Source: Campylobacter concisus (GTDB lineage Bacteria; Campylobacterota; Campylobacteria; Campylobacterales; Campylobacteraceae). From it: a stretch of DNA of 64,000 nt. Positions 20,629-28,615 of the stretch are shown here, one piece after another. The translations under genes and the position numbers were made by a program. Within the stretch, counting starts at the first letter, position 1. Each line of letters starts with the position of its first letter. The DNA is taken from positions 1 through 64,000 of the forward strand of contig NZ_PIRF01000001.1 of the NCBI RefSeq assembly GCF_003049705.1. The letters are read 5' to 3'. The notes under the pieces are model-generated. The model did not search any database. It worked only from the letters and a program-made list of their open reading frames with translations, and was not told where the DNA came from.

Positions 20629-21327
20629 ATGAAAAAGTTCTTACTTTTAATGGTTGCAATTTTTGCATTTGGCAATGAAAATTTGCTAGTAAGTGCGGGC
20701 GGCGGATATAAAAAGATAGTCGAAGCAGTCGCGCAAAATCTCAAAAAAGATGGCGTAAATATCGACACTTCTTTTGCAAACATCACAGCTATCATGGCTC
20801 AGGCAAAAGAGGGCAAAACTGACGTGATCGTGGGCGATGAAGACTTTTTGAAAAAGTCTGATCTAAAGATCGCTGAGTATGTAAATTTAGGCTCAGGTGC
20901 TTTGGTGCTAGCTACTAAAAAAGGTGTGAAAATAGAAAAAGTTGAAGAGCTAAAAGCGCTTACTAAGATCGCTATGCCAGATGCTGTAAAGACAGTTTAT
21001 GGCAAAAGAGCGAATGAATTTATGCAAAAAGCAAATTTAAGTGGCGAGCTAAAGGATAAAATTTTAGCAGTCGCTGGCGTGCCACAAGTCGTTACTTATA
21101 TATTAAACGGCGAAGTTGATGCTGGATTCATCAACCAAACTGAACTAAATGCACACAAAGATGAATTTGGCAGTTTTGTCTTGATAGACAAATCGCTTTA
21201 CGCTCCAGCAAACATCGTAGCTGCGAAGCTTGAAGGATGCGATAAAAAGGCTGATTGTAAGAAATTTTTAAATGAGCTAAAAAGCGAGAGATCAAAAGAA
21301 ATTTACACTAAATTTGGCATAAGATAA
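20629..21327 (+). CDS. ModA-like periplasmic substrate-binding protein
   Basis: A 232-residue exported binding protein with a short signal peptide (MKKFLLLMVAIFAFG). The mature part resembles ModA/WtpA-type anion-binding proteins: an early LLVSAGGGYKKIVEAVAQ strand-helix, then VIVGDEDFLKKSD and VPQVVTYILNGEVDAGFINQ. A CDKKADCKKF pair of cysteines near the C-terminus may form a disulphide. It is shorter than and clearly different from the ModA at 27.5 kb. A permease gene follows after 8 bp, but no ATPase gene does. The ligand (molybdate, tungstate or another oxyanion) is not determined. Confidence 0.75.
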   Translation: MKKFLLLMVAIFAFGNENLLVSAGGGYKKIVEAVAQNLKKDGVNIDTSFANITAIMAQAKEGKTDVIVGDEDFLKKSDLKIAEYVNLGSGALVLATKKGVKIEKVEELKALTKIAMPDAVKTVYGKRANEFMQKANLSGELKDKILAVAGVPQVVTYILNGEVDAGFINQTELNAHKDEFGSFVLIDKSLYAPANIVAAKLEGCDKKADCKKFLNELKSERSKEIYTKFGIR

Positions 21328-21335
21328 GGCTAAGC

Positions 21336-21995
21336 TTGCAAGAGCTCTCTTGGCTGTTTAATCCGCTATTTTTAAGCATAAAGGTCGTTTTGTGCCAAGG
21401 GGCTTTGCTTATCGTTTTTGGGCTGGCTTTGGCTTATTATTTAGCTTTTGGTAAGGCCAAATTTAAAGCTATTTTAGAGATGATCGTAACTTTTCCACTC
21501 ATCTTTCCGCCCATTGCTACTGGATTTTTACTGCTTTATTTGCTTGGTAAAAATGGCATCGTCGGCAAGGCTTTAAATTTAGAAATTATTTTTAGTTTTA
21601 AGGCCCTTGTGTTAGCTGCTTTTATAGCTTCGCTACCACTTTTTGTAAAGCCTGTCGCTTCTGCTCTTGGCTCACTTTCAAAAAGCCTAAGTGAAGCAGC
21701 ATACAGCCTTGGGAAAGATAAATTTCAAACAGCTATTTTCGTGCTCTTTCCATGCGTTGCGAAAAGCGTAGCATCGGCTTTTGTTCTAGCGATCTCGCGT
21801 GGGCTTGGCGAGGTTGGCATAACACTAATTTTGGGTGGCAATATCATAGGCAAAACAGACACTATTTCGCTTGCCATTTATAATGCCGTATACGATGGCA
21901 AAAGTGATGAAGCGCTGATTTTAAGCCTTGTTTTGGTTGTATTAAGCTTTATTTTGTTTGGGATTATAAATTTGCTTGATAAAAGTAAAATTTAA
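21336..21995 (+). CDS. ModB-like ABC transporter permease
   Basis: A 219-residue inner-membrane permease with five or six hydrophobic helices. It has the EAA-type coupling motif SEAAYSLGKDKFQTAIFVLF near residue 119, followed by ISRGLGEVGITLILGG, as in ModB/CysT-type permeases. The start is TTG at 21336 with AAGG 6 bp upstream. It follows the binding-protein gene directly. No ABC ATPase gene lies on either side. It may use an ATPase encoded elsewhere, such as ModC at 28.6 kb, or the locus may have lost its ATPase. Confidence 0.8.
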   Translation: MQELSWLFNPLFLSIKVVLCQGALLIVFGLALAYYLAFGKAKFKAILEMIVTFPLIFPPIATGFLLLYLLGKNGIVGKALNLEIIFSFKALVLAAFIASLPLFVKPVASALGSLSKSLSEAAYSLGKDKFQTAIFVLFPCVAKSVASAFVLAISRGLGEVGITLILGGNIIGKTDTISLAIYNAVYDGKSDEALILSLVLVVLSFILFGIINLLDKSKI

Positions 21996-22003
21996 AATGA
22001 GAG

Positions 22004-22101
22004 TGGCGAGAGGATGAGAGAATCGAACTCCCCACCAGACGGTCAACCGCCCAGTCATCGGGTTTGAAGCCCGTGAGCATCACCAGATTACTTTATCCTC
22101 C
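22004..22101 (-). tRNA. selC: tRNA-Sec (anticodon TCA)
   Basis: Read on the minus strand, the gene starts GGAGGAT and ends with the encoded CCA. The anticodon arm pairs CGGGCT-type and AACCCG-type bases around TTCAAA, giving anticodon UCA, which reads UGA as selenocysteine. The long variable arm (GACTGGGCGG...CCGTCTGG), the T-loop GTTCGATTC and the ~98-nt length are diagnostic. The organism therefore decodes UGA as Sec, as expected for selenoprotein formate dehydrogenase in Campylobacter. The exact 5' end could be one base off because of acceptor-stem pairing ambiguity. Confidence 0.9.
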
Positions 22102-22179
22102 GTGTGCGTTATTCTAGCAGATTTAGATAAATTTTAGCCCATTTTCTATAAACTTTTTGAAATTACAAAAGGATTTCTG

Positions 22180-22752
22180 ATTTTAAAATTTAGCGTTTTT
22201 ACATTTTTAGCTCTATTTTTTTGCTCTTGCTCTTCGGTTCTTTCTCCAGCAACTGCACCGCTAAATGTATATGATGCATACTCTATTTCACGTGATAAAC
22301 GTGGTATTTACTCGATCACAAGAGATAAATTTATACAAAGCAAATTGCAAAGCAAAATTTTGTTTTCAAAAGGACTTAGCAATATCGATATCGAGATAGA
22401 GGTTTTTTACGGAGATGCTTATCTGATCGGACTTGTTGATAGTAAAGAGCTTGAAGATAAGCTAGTAGAACTAGCCAAAAGTACAGATGGTGTGCGAAAA
22501 ATTTATACCTATCTTCGTATCAAAAAGCCAGAATATCCATGCGATAGTCTAAAAATTCTTGCAAACTTAAAGCAAAATCTTTTTAAAGATAGTATAGTTG
22601 AGGGCACAAATGTGCGTGTTAGCATAGTTGGCTGTGATGTTGTATTTAGCGGCGTAGTTGATAGCATTGAGCAAGAAAAACATGCTATTTGGTACGCTAA
22701 GCACATTGACGGCGTGGCAGATGTCTACTCGTTCATCAAAGTTATCAAATAA
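22180..22752 (+). CDS. Double-BON-domain lipoprotein (DolP/OsmY-like), non-ATG start
   Basis: Reading the frame back from an internal TTG (22345) gives an uninterrupted N-terminal extension ILKFSVFTFLALFFCSCSS. This is a lipoprotein signal with cysteine after FCS, so the real gene starts upstream. Two BON repeats follow (about residues 65-115 and 125-190; DAYLIGLVDSKELE and DVVFSGVVDSIEQEK), the layout of E. coli DolP/YraP, an outer-membrane lipoprotein that maintains envelope integrity. AAAGGA lies 6 bp before ATT at 22180, or 3 bp before CTG at 22177, and no ATG exists in frame. It converges with an MlaA-MlaC-RND operon, which would fit a shared role in outer-membrane lipid homeostasis. Confidence 0.75.
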   Translation: MLKFSVFTFLALFFCSCSSVLSPATAPLNVYDAYSISRDKRGIYSITRDKFIQSKLQSKILFSKGLSNIDIEIEVFYGDAYLIGLVDSKELEDKLVELAKSTDGVRKIYTYLRIKKPEYPCDSLKILANLKQNLFKDSIVEGTNVRVSIVGCDVVFSGVVDSIEQEKHAIWYAKHIDGVADVYSFIKVIK

Positions 22753-22759
22753 ATTTAGC

Positions 22760-25204
22760 TTAAATATCGCACTTTTTTACAAAGCTTGCTATTAGGCTTG
22801 GCAAGATGATTAGTGCGCCAAGAAGCATAAATACCATAACAAGATCGGTTAGTAAGCCAAAATATATAGTTGGAATAAAATTGCTAGTTATCATCACACT
22901 AAAGCCAAGAAAAATGGTGAACGATGTGTAATACATCGCATATCCGATGCTTGCATGCGCGACTTTAATGCTCTCAAAAACGCTTTTTGTAAGCATTTCT
23001 TCTTTAAAGCGGTGGATATAGTGAATGATATCATCAACGCCAATACCAATACTAATGGCTGCGATCGTTATACTCATCACATCAAGCGGAATGCCAAAAA
23101 ATCCCATCACGCCAAAGAGTGTGCAAAGCGGGATTAAATTTGAAACTATCGCAATGGTTGCTAGCTTTATGCTTCTAAAAATAAAGCAAAATATGACAAA
23201 AAGTATAGCGACAGTTAGTCCAAAAGTATCAACTTGCGAGCTAAGTAAATTTTGAAGCATATTGTTATAAAGTACCATCATGCCGGCAACTTCTATGCTT
23301 ACATTGTCATTTTTAGTAAGCTGTGCTAGCCCTTCTCTAAGCTCTTTTAGAAATAAATTTCGTCTAAGCTCGGAGTTGCTATCGACGATCCTTATGCTAA
23401 ATCTAAGCTCATCATCTTCAACGCTTACATAAGGACTTAATAAGATATTTTTATAATTTTGTGGTAATTTCTCATACATTGCAGCTAATAAAAAATCATC
23501 ACTCGTGCCGTTATTTAGCTCTTTTATGGCTTTTATAAGGGTTGCTAACGAGCTTACATGTCCGACAAATTTTTGCTCGTTTAAATAGTCGTGAATCTTC
23601 TCAGCAACCCTTGTGTGATAGCTATTAAACCAGTATTTCGCATCCTTGGCATTGCTTTCAAACTCATTTTCAAACTCATCTTGCTCAGTATTTTTATCTT
23701 GTTTTTGCTCTTTAAATTTCACTATCACATCAACTGGTATCGTGCCACCAAGTTTGGTATCAATAACTTGCATTCCTTGGCGAATTTCTGTGCTTTCTTT
23801 AAAGTAGCCAATGAAGCTATTTTCAACCTTTATCTTGCTGATACCATAAATGCCAAAACAGACAACTAGAGCGCAAACTACGTAGATAATCTTTCTTGAG
23901 TTTAAGGCTAAATTTGCGCAGTATTTTGTAAATTTAAAGCTATTTTCAAAGGTTCTAATAGGAGCTAATTTATTTAAATTTACATTTATCGCACCAAATA
24001 GCAAAAACGCAAGCACAAGCGAAACGCTAATGCCAGTGCTCATCATAATGCCAAGCATGATAACTGGCTTTATGTCAGCACTCATAAGCGAGCTAAAGCC
24101 AATAACCGTGGTAAATATCGCCCAAAAAGATGGAGATAATTTATCACGAAGCGTTAGATAAATTAGCTGATTTTGGCTATATTTTGGATGCTTTGCGTAA
24201 AATTCTCTATAACTAACGACAAGATGAATCACAGTTGAAATGGTAATGATGAGCTGAAGTGCGATGTAGTTTGAGCTAATGACCGTCACTTCCCAGTCAA
24301 ATATGCCAAAAATTCCGGTCGTAAAAATGGCACTTATGGCACATATAAACATCGGCAAAACTATCCATCTAACCTGTCTGAAAAATAGCCACAAACTAAA
24401 GCTAAGAAGAGCAAGTACGCTTAAGCCATAGACCAAAAGATCGCTCTTTATAAAGCTTATCATATCATCAGCGATCATATTTGCACCGCCTAAGAATAGC
24501 TCGTCATTTGCGTTAAATTTAGCTATGGTTGCTTTTATAGCCTCAAGGTTTTCGTGATCGCTCTTTCTAAGCTCATCTCGGTAGGCTTTAAACTCATAGG
24601 CAAGAGCCTCTAGCTTAAGTCGCTCAGCTTGTGTGATAGTACCGTTTGACTCTTTTTGACTAAGTAAATTTCTCTCATTTACAAGCTCGTTAAATTTCTC
24701 ATCTTGTTTTAAATTTAGAGCAATCGCTGTGGTTTTTAGATCTTTGCTTATCAAATTTCCACTGTAAATCGGGCTTTTGGCAAACTCAAGCTTTGCTTTT
24801 GAAATATTTATATCTTTATCTTGCAGCGTTGGAGTATGATCTAAGATACCAGTAATCCCGCCTTTTACACTATTTAAAAGCGGAATATTTATTATAGAGA
24901 TGACGCTATTTACCATATCGTTTTTAGCTAGTTTATCGCCTAAATTTTTGATAAGTTCTAAATTTTTAGGTGAAAAAAGATCATCTTTTGGAGTAAAAGC
25001 AACCACTAAAAATCCAGGTGCATCGTAGCGTTTGGCTATCTCTCTATAAGCTTTTAAGTCAGGATCATGCTCAAGCAGTAGCGTTTCAGCTGACGCATCA
25101 ACGCTAAGCTTGGTGCTAAGATAGCCAAAAACTACGCTTAAAGCTAAAATTAGAGCAATAATAAGCTTGTTTTTAGCAATGATAAATTTTAAAATTTGTC
25201 GCAT
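22760..25204 (-). CDS. RND/MMPL-family transporter linked to MlaA-MlaC
   Basis: An 814-residue inner-membrane protein of the MMPL/HpnN-like RND group: one N-terminal helix, a large periplasmic domain, five helices (about 250-420), another helix, a second periplasmic domain, and five C-terminal helices. The second repeat carries IGIGVDDIIHYIHRFKEE, the typical sterol-sensing/MMPL block. The ATG overlaps the mlaC stop (TAATG). Known HpnN-type proteins move lipids to the outer membrane, and the operon with MlaA and MlaC points to phospholipid traffic. The substrate and direction are inferred. Confidence 0.82.
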   Translation of the reverse strand: MRQILKFIIAKNKLIIALILALSVVFGYLSTKLSVDASAETLLLEHDPDLKAYREIAKRYDAPGFLVVAFTPKDDLFSPKNLELIKNLGDKLAKNDMVNSVISIINIPLLNSVKGGITGILDHTPTLQDKDINISKAKLEFAKSPIYSGNLISKDLKTTAIALNLKQDEKFNELVNERNLLSQKESNGTITQAERLKLEALAYEFKAYRDELRKSDHENLEAIKATIAKFNANDELFLGGANMIADDMISFIKSDLLVYGLSVLALLSFSLWLFFRQVRWIVLPMFICAISAIFTTGIFGIFDWEVTVISSNYIALQLIITISTVIHLVVSYREFYAKHPKYSQNQLIYLTLRDKLSPSFWAIFTTVIGFSSLMSADIKPVIMLGIMMSTGISVSLVLAFLLFGAINVNLNKLAPIRTFENSFKFTKYCANLALNSRKIIYVVCALVVCFGIYGISKIKVENSFIGYFKESTEIRQGMQVIDTKLGGTIPVDVIVKFKEQKQDKNTEQDEFENEFESNAKDAKYWFNSYHTRVAEKIHDYLNEQKFVGHVSSLATLIKAIKELNNGTSDDFLLAAMYEKLPQNYKNILLSPYVSVEDDELRFSIRIVDSNSELRRNLFLKELREGLAQLTKNDNVSIEVAGMMVLYNNMLQNLLSSQVDTFGLTVAILFVIFCFIFRSIKLATIAIVSNLIPLCTLFGVMGFFGIPLDVMSITIAAISIGIGVDDIIHYIHRFKEEMLTKSVFESIKVAHASIGYAMYYTSFTIFLGFSVMITSNFIPTIYFGLLTDLVMVFMLLGALIILPSLIASFVKKCDI

Positions 25205-25806
25205 TAAGGGTTAGTTTTATTTTGATCAGGCAAAACAGCTTCGTTTAGCTTTTGTAAAAGAGTATTGAAATCAGCGTTATTTAGCACATCGCCAAACTGA
25301 CTTCTGTATGTTTGAATGATGCTTACACCAACGATATCAAGATCGTAAATGAGCCAACCACGCTCTTTAGCGTCATAAAATTTATAGACAAATTCGTAGC
25401 TCTTGCCATCATTTGTCAGCTCAGATGTTAGCCAGTATCTATTTTTTTGAGGTTCGCTCTCGCCAGTTATATGTATCTCTTGATCTTTGTATCCTAAAAG
25501 TTTATCTATGTATGAGCTTTTTAGTTTTTGCTCAAATGCTGCGTCAAACTTAACCTGCTCATCGCCACTTAGGCTGTTGTAACGTTTACCAAGGCTAATC
25601 TTTGCCATTTGTTTATAGTCAAAAAATGGATCAAGAAGAGCAAAAATTTCTTTTGTCTTTGCATTATTGTCTAAATTTGTATCTTTTAAAATTTCAATAA
25701 CCTTTGTTGTTTTCATCTCTACTTCAGGTTTGATCTGCTCTTTTGAAATAGCAAAAAGGCTAGTTGTAAAAAGTAAAATCATAGTTAGAATTTTTAAAAT
25801 TTTCAT
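25204..25806 (-). CDS. mlaC: MlaC-family phospholipid-binding periplasmic protein
   Basis: A 200-residue exported protein of the Ttg2D/MlaC family, a periplasmic shuttle for phospholipids. Signal peptide: MKILKILTMILLFTTSLFA. Family blocks: LLDPFFDYKQMAKISLG near residue 57 and GWLIYDLDIVGVSIIQTYRSQF near 150. Length is typical (200-215). It lies between mlaA (gap 2 bp) and the RND gene (1-bp overlap). The partner MlaFED inner-membrane complex is not in this window. Confidence 0.88.
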   Translation of the reverse strand: MKILKILTMILLFTTSLFAISKEQIKPEVEMKTTKVIEILKDTNLDNNAKTKEIFALLDPFFDYKQMAKISLGKRYNSLSGDEQVKFDAAFEQKLKSSYIDKLLGYKDQEIHITGESEPQKNRYWLTSELTNDGKSYEFVYKFYDAKERGWLIYDLDIVGVSIIQTYRSQFGDVLNNADFNTLLQKLNEAVLPDQNKTNP

Positions 25807-25808
25807 AT

Positions 25809-26519
25809 TTACTCCTTGATAAGCTTGTCGCGTCTTTGCTCGTAAGCATCGCGTAAAAATGGATAAAGATCAATAGCATCTTTTCTTAGTTTTTCATAAG
25901 CTGTTGGATCTTGTGAAAAGCTATTAAACGCTCTATATGACTTGATACCAGTTGATAAAAGTATAGGATCAACGTAGCTAATAGGATCAGCAAAATAATC
26001 TCCGACCATACCACCAGTATCTCTTAAATTTGATGGTCCAATAAGTGGCCAGACTATATGAAAACCGCTGCCAAGCCCCCAATATCCAAGCGTTTGTCCA
26101 AAATCTTCATCGTGAGCTTTGAGATTGTAGTATTTTGCTCCGTCTGTTAGTCCGCCAAAGCCTATTATCGTATTTGCTAAAAATCTTAATGTCTCTTCAC
26201 CAGCATTTTGAAATTTAAACTGAAGTAAGTTATTTACAAAGCGAACTGGGAAAAGCAGATTGTCAAAGAAATTTGAAACCATTGTTCTAGCCGTTTTTGG
26301 CACAACATAGGCGTAGCCTTTTGCCACTGGAGTTAGCATATTTACATAGATAAAGTCATTTGCATGTGTCATCATTCTATTGTAGCCACTAAGAGGGTCA
26401 AAAACATCTTTTCTTGCTTCAAATTCAACATCAAATTCGTCGCTTTCGCTATTCGTATTTATGTCAGTATTAGCACAGGCTAAAAGCAAACTAAAAAAGA
26501 TAGAAAGCAAAAATTTCAT
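25809..26519 (-). CDS. mlaA: MlaA/VacJ-family outer-membrane lipoprotein
   Basis: A 236-residue lipoprotein of the VacJ family that removes phospholipids from the outer leaflet. The lipobox LLAC is at residues 12-15. The family core is clear: FDPLSGYNRMMTHANDFIY near 40, FNNLLFPVRFVNNLLQ-type residues near 85, TIIGFGGLTDGA near 115, and WPLIGPSNLRDTGGMVGDYF near 160. It is the first gene of mlaA-mlaC-RND, divergent from modE, with 165 bp between the two starts. The same trio occurs in C. jejuni. Confidence 0.88.
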   Translation of the reverse strand: MKFLLSIFFSLLLACANTDINTNSESDEFDVEFEARKDVFDPLSGYNRMMTHANDFIYVNMLTPVAKGYAYVVPKTARTMVSNFFDNLLFPVRFVNNLLQFKFQNAGEETLRFLANTIIGFGGLTDGAKYYNLKAHDEDFGQTLGYWGLGSGFHIVWPLIGPSNLRDTGGMVGDYFADPISYVDPILLSTGIKSYRAFNSFSQDPTAYEKLRKDAIDLYPFLRDAYEQRRDKLIKE

Positions 26520-26609
26520 ACTAAGCCTTATTTTTATTTATAAAATGTAGCTTGATTTTATCTTTTAAAAACTTTACAAGAAATTAAGAGAAATTTATAA
26601 ATTGACTTA

Positions 26610-26637
26610 AATCTTTAAGCTTAAGGATTAATATAAT
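26610..26637 (+). promoter_or_regulatory. Candidate modE promoter with near-palindromic operator
   Basis: TATAAT at 26632-26637 is a good -10 for modE. A 20-base near-palindrome (26610-26629, arms AATCTTTAAG and CTTAAGGATT, one mismatch per half) lies just upstream of it, between mlaA and modE. Autoregulation by ModE is known in this family, so this is a candidate operator, but I do not know the Campylobacter ModE consensus well enough to confirm it. Confidence 0.4.
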
Positions 26638-26684
26638 TAGATATACTTCACAAATTATTCTCTAATATAGTAAAGGTAAAAATT

Positions 26685-27467
26685 TTGAAAGCAGATATAA
26701 ATTTAGAACTATTTTTAGGCGAAGATACACAGGTTTTAGCTAAACATATTACATTATTAAAGGCTATAAAAGAGACAAAGAGTATCACAAAAGCGGCAGA
26801 ATTGGTTGGCATATCATACAAAAATGCTTGGGACTGCCTTGATACGATAAATAACAAAAGTAGCAAGCCGCTTATTATTAGAGCTGATGGAAATAAGAAA
26901 AATAGTGGCTCTGAGCTAAGTGAGTATGCTAATAAACTGATAAAAATTTATGATGCCATTCTTGAGACCCAAAAGGATTTTTTACAAAAAATTTGTCAAA
27001 AAGTAGATTTTGAGGATGTAGATATTATAAATCTTCAAAGAATGAATATGAACTTAAGTGCCAGAAATCAGCTCTCATGTGAGATTATTGGCATAAACCG
27101 CGGTGCGGTAAATTCTCAAATAGTTGCAAAACTAAGTAATGGCTGCACGCTTGAGTCAAACATCACGGTTGAAAGTGAGAAAAATTTAGGCCTAAAAGTT
27201 GGACAAAAAGTTATTTATATTTTTAAAGCTCCAGCTGTTATTTTGGCTAAGGATCTAGATATAAAAATAAGCACAAAAAATCAATTAAAAGGCGAAGTGA
27301 TCGAAGCAAAGATAGGTGCTGTAAATGCTGAAATCACTTTAAAATTAAGTGATGAGCAGACTTTAACTGCCATCATCACAAAAGATAGTGCTATCCAGAT
27401 GAAAATAGGTGTTGGCGATACACTTTTAGCAATAGTAAAATCATCTCAAATCATTATAGGAGTTTAA
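26685..27467 (+). CDS. modE: ModE-family molybdate-responsive regulator with two Mop domains
   Basis: A 260-residue protein. The N-terminal winged helix (about 20-100) carries LLKAIKETKSITKAAELVGISYKNAW, the ModE/LysR-type helix-turn-helix. Two C-terminal Mop (TOBE) domains follow (about 125-190 and 193-260; SARNQLSCEIIGINRGAVNSQ and STKNQLKGEVIEAKIGAVNAE), which bind molybdate or tungstate. This is full-length ModE architecture. The start is TTG at 26685 behind TAAAGG. It heads modE-modA-mop-modC-modB and likely represses it when oxyanion is plentiful. Confidence 0.88.
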   Translation: MKADINLELFLGEDTQVLAKHITLLKAIKETKSITKAAELVGISYKNAWDCLDTINNKSSKPLIIRADGNKKNSGSELSEYANKLIKIYDAILETQKDFLQKICQKVDFEDVDIINLQRMNMNLSARNQLSCEIIGINRGAVNSQIVAKLSNGCTLESNITVESEKNLGLKVGQKVIYIFKAPAVILAKDLDIKISTKNQLKGEVIEAKIGAVNAEITLKLSDEQTLTAIITKDSAIQMKIGVGDTLLAIVKSSQIIIGV

Positions 27468-28223
27468 ATGAGAAAAGTTTTTAAATTTTTATGTGCGGCA
27501 GCTTTGCTTGTCATAAACGCATTTGGCGCTGAAGTAAATGTATATGCTGCAGCAAACACAACATACGCATTTCCAGAGCTTATAAAAGAGTTTAACAAGC
27601 TTTATCCAGATGCTAAAATCAACTTAACCCTTGGTGCAAGTGGCGGTCTTGTTACGCAGATACAAAATTCAGCCCCAGCCGATATATTCATGGCTGCTGA
27701 TATGGGCTTTGCACAAAAAGCTTATGACACAGGTTTTTCAAGCACCGAACCAAAAGTTTATGCACAAGGTGCTGTGGCTATTTTTTCTATTAGAGATGTT
27801 GATTTTAAAAAAGGCATCGAAGTTGTTCGTGGTTTAAAGGCGATTTCTATTGCAAATCCACAAACAGCACCATACGGTAAGGCTAGCATAGAAGCACTCA
27901 AAAATGCAAAACTTTATGACGAAGTAGAAAAAAATATCGTTTATGCTCAAAAAATTTCTGAGACTCTATCTCAGGCGTTAAGCGCTTCTGACGTAGGTTT
28001 TATCGCTGCTAGTGCACTTTTTGATGAGAAAATGTCAAAATACAAAGAGGGCGTTAATTACATCCTTGTTCCACAAGAGCTATACACTCCGATCGATCAA
28101 GGCATCGTACTCTTAAAACGTGCTGAAAATAATGCTGATGCGAAGGCATTTTATGAGTTTATCTTGGGTGATAAATCAAGAGAAATTTTTAAGAAATTTG
28201 GCTATAACGTTCCTGCTAAATGA
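27468..28223 (+). CDS. modA: Molybdate ABC transporter binding protein ModA
   Basis: A 251-residue periplasmic molybdate-binding protein. Signal peptide: RKVFKFLCAAALLVINAFG. Ligand-site blocks: VYAAANTTYAFPELIKEFN near residue 26, TLGASGGLVTQIQNSAPADIF near 56, IANPQTAPYGKASIEALK near 128, and the final GYNVPAK. Length is typical. The ATG directly follows the modE stop, and the 3' end overlaps the mop gene (ATGA). Tungstate may also be bound. Confidence 0.93.
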   Translation: MRKVFKFLCAAALLVINAFGAEVNVYAAANTTYAFPELIKEFNKLYPDAKINLTLGASGGLVTQIQNSAPADIFMAADMGFAQKAYDTGFSSTEPKVYAQGAVAIFSIRDVDFKKGIEVVRGLKAISIANPQTAPYGKASIEALKNAKLYDEVEKNIVYAQKISETLSQALSASDVGFIAASALFDEKMSKYKEGVNYILVPQELYTPIDQGIVLLKRAENNADAKAFYEFILGDKSREIFKKFGYNVPAK

Positions 28224-28615
28224 TAAAAGCAAAGATCGTTAGGATTTTAGCCAAAGATGATGTCAGCTTATTTGAGCTAAAGGGTCTAAATTTAGAGGCA
28301 AATTTATTTATGCTAGTCTTAAACGAGGCTAGTAAATTTGCCTTAAATGATGAGATTGGCTTAGGTTTTAAAAGCTCGGATGTCGTCTTGGCAAAAAATA
28401 AACTTGACACTAGCTCGCTTGAAAACGAGCTAAAGTGCGTGATTGAAGCTATAAATTTTGGTGAAATTTTAAGTGTTATTAGCTTAAAGTGTGGCGAAAT
28501 TTACTTCGAAGCTATTATCTCAAATCACGCATTAAAAACCATGAACGTAGGTGAAAACGATGAAGTCTTTGCCTATATAAAATCTACTAGTATTCATATA
28601 AGTACTCAAAAATGA
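28220..28615 (+). CDS. TOBE/Mop-domain protein in the mod operon (131 aa)
   Basis: A 131-residue soluble protein. Residues 67-131 (LENELKCVIEAINFGEILSVISLKCGE...VFAYIKSTSIHIS) form one recognisable Mop/TOBE domain. The first half may be a second, diverged one (AKIVRILAKDDVSLFELKG). Stand-alone Mop proteins store or sense molybdate. A similar extra gene lies in the C. jejuni mod locus. It overlaps both modA and modC by 4 bp, so it is made in step with the transporter. Whether it stores molybdate or helps ModC regulation is unknown. Confidence 0.75.
   Translation: MIKAKIVRILAKDDVSLFELKGLNLEANLFMLVLNEASKFALNDEIGLGFKSSDVVLAKNKLDTSSLENELKCVIEAINFGEILSVISLKCGEIYFEAIISNHALKTMNVGENDEVFAYIKSTSIHISTQK

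Noticed and set aside
22345-22752. 135-residue protein starting at an internal TTG
   Set aside because: The same frame continues upstream into a lipoprotein signal peptide behind AAAGGA, so the longer reading from about 22180 is far more likely.
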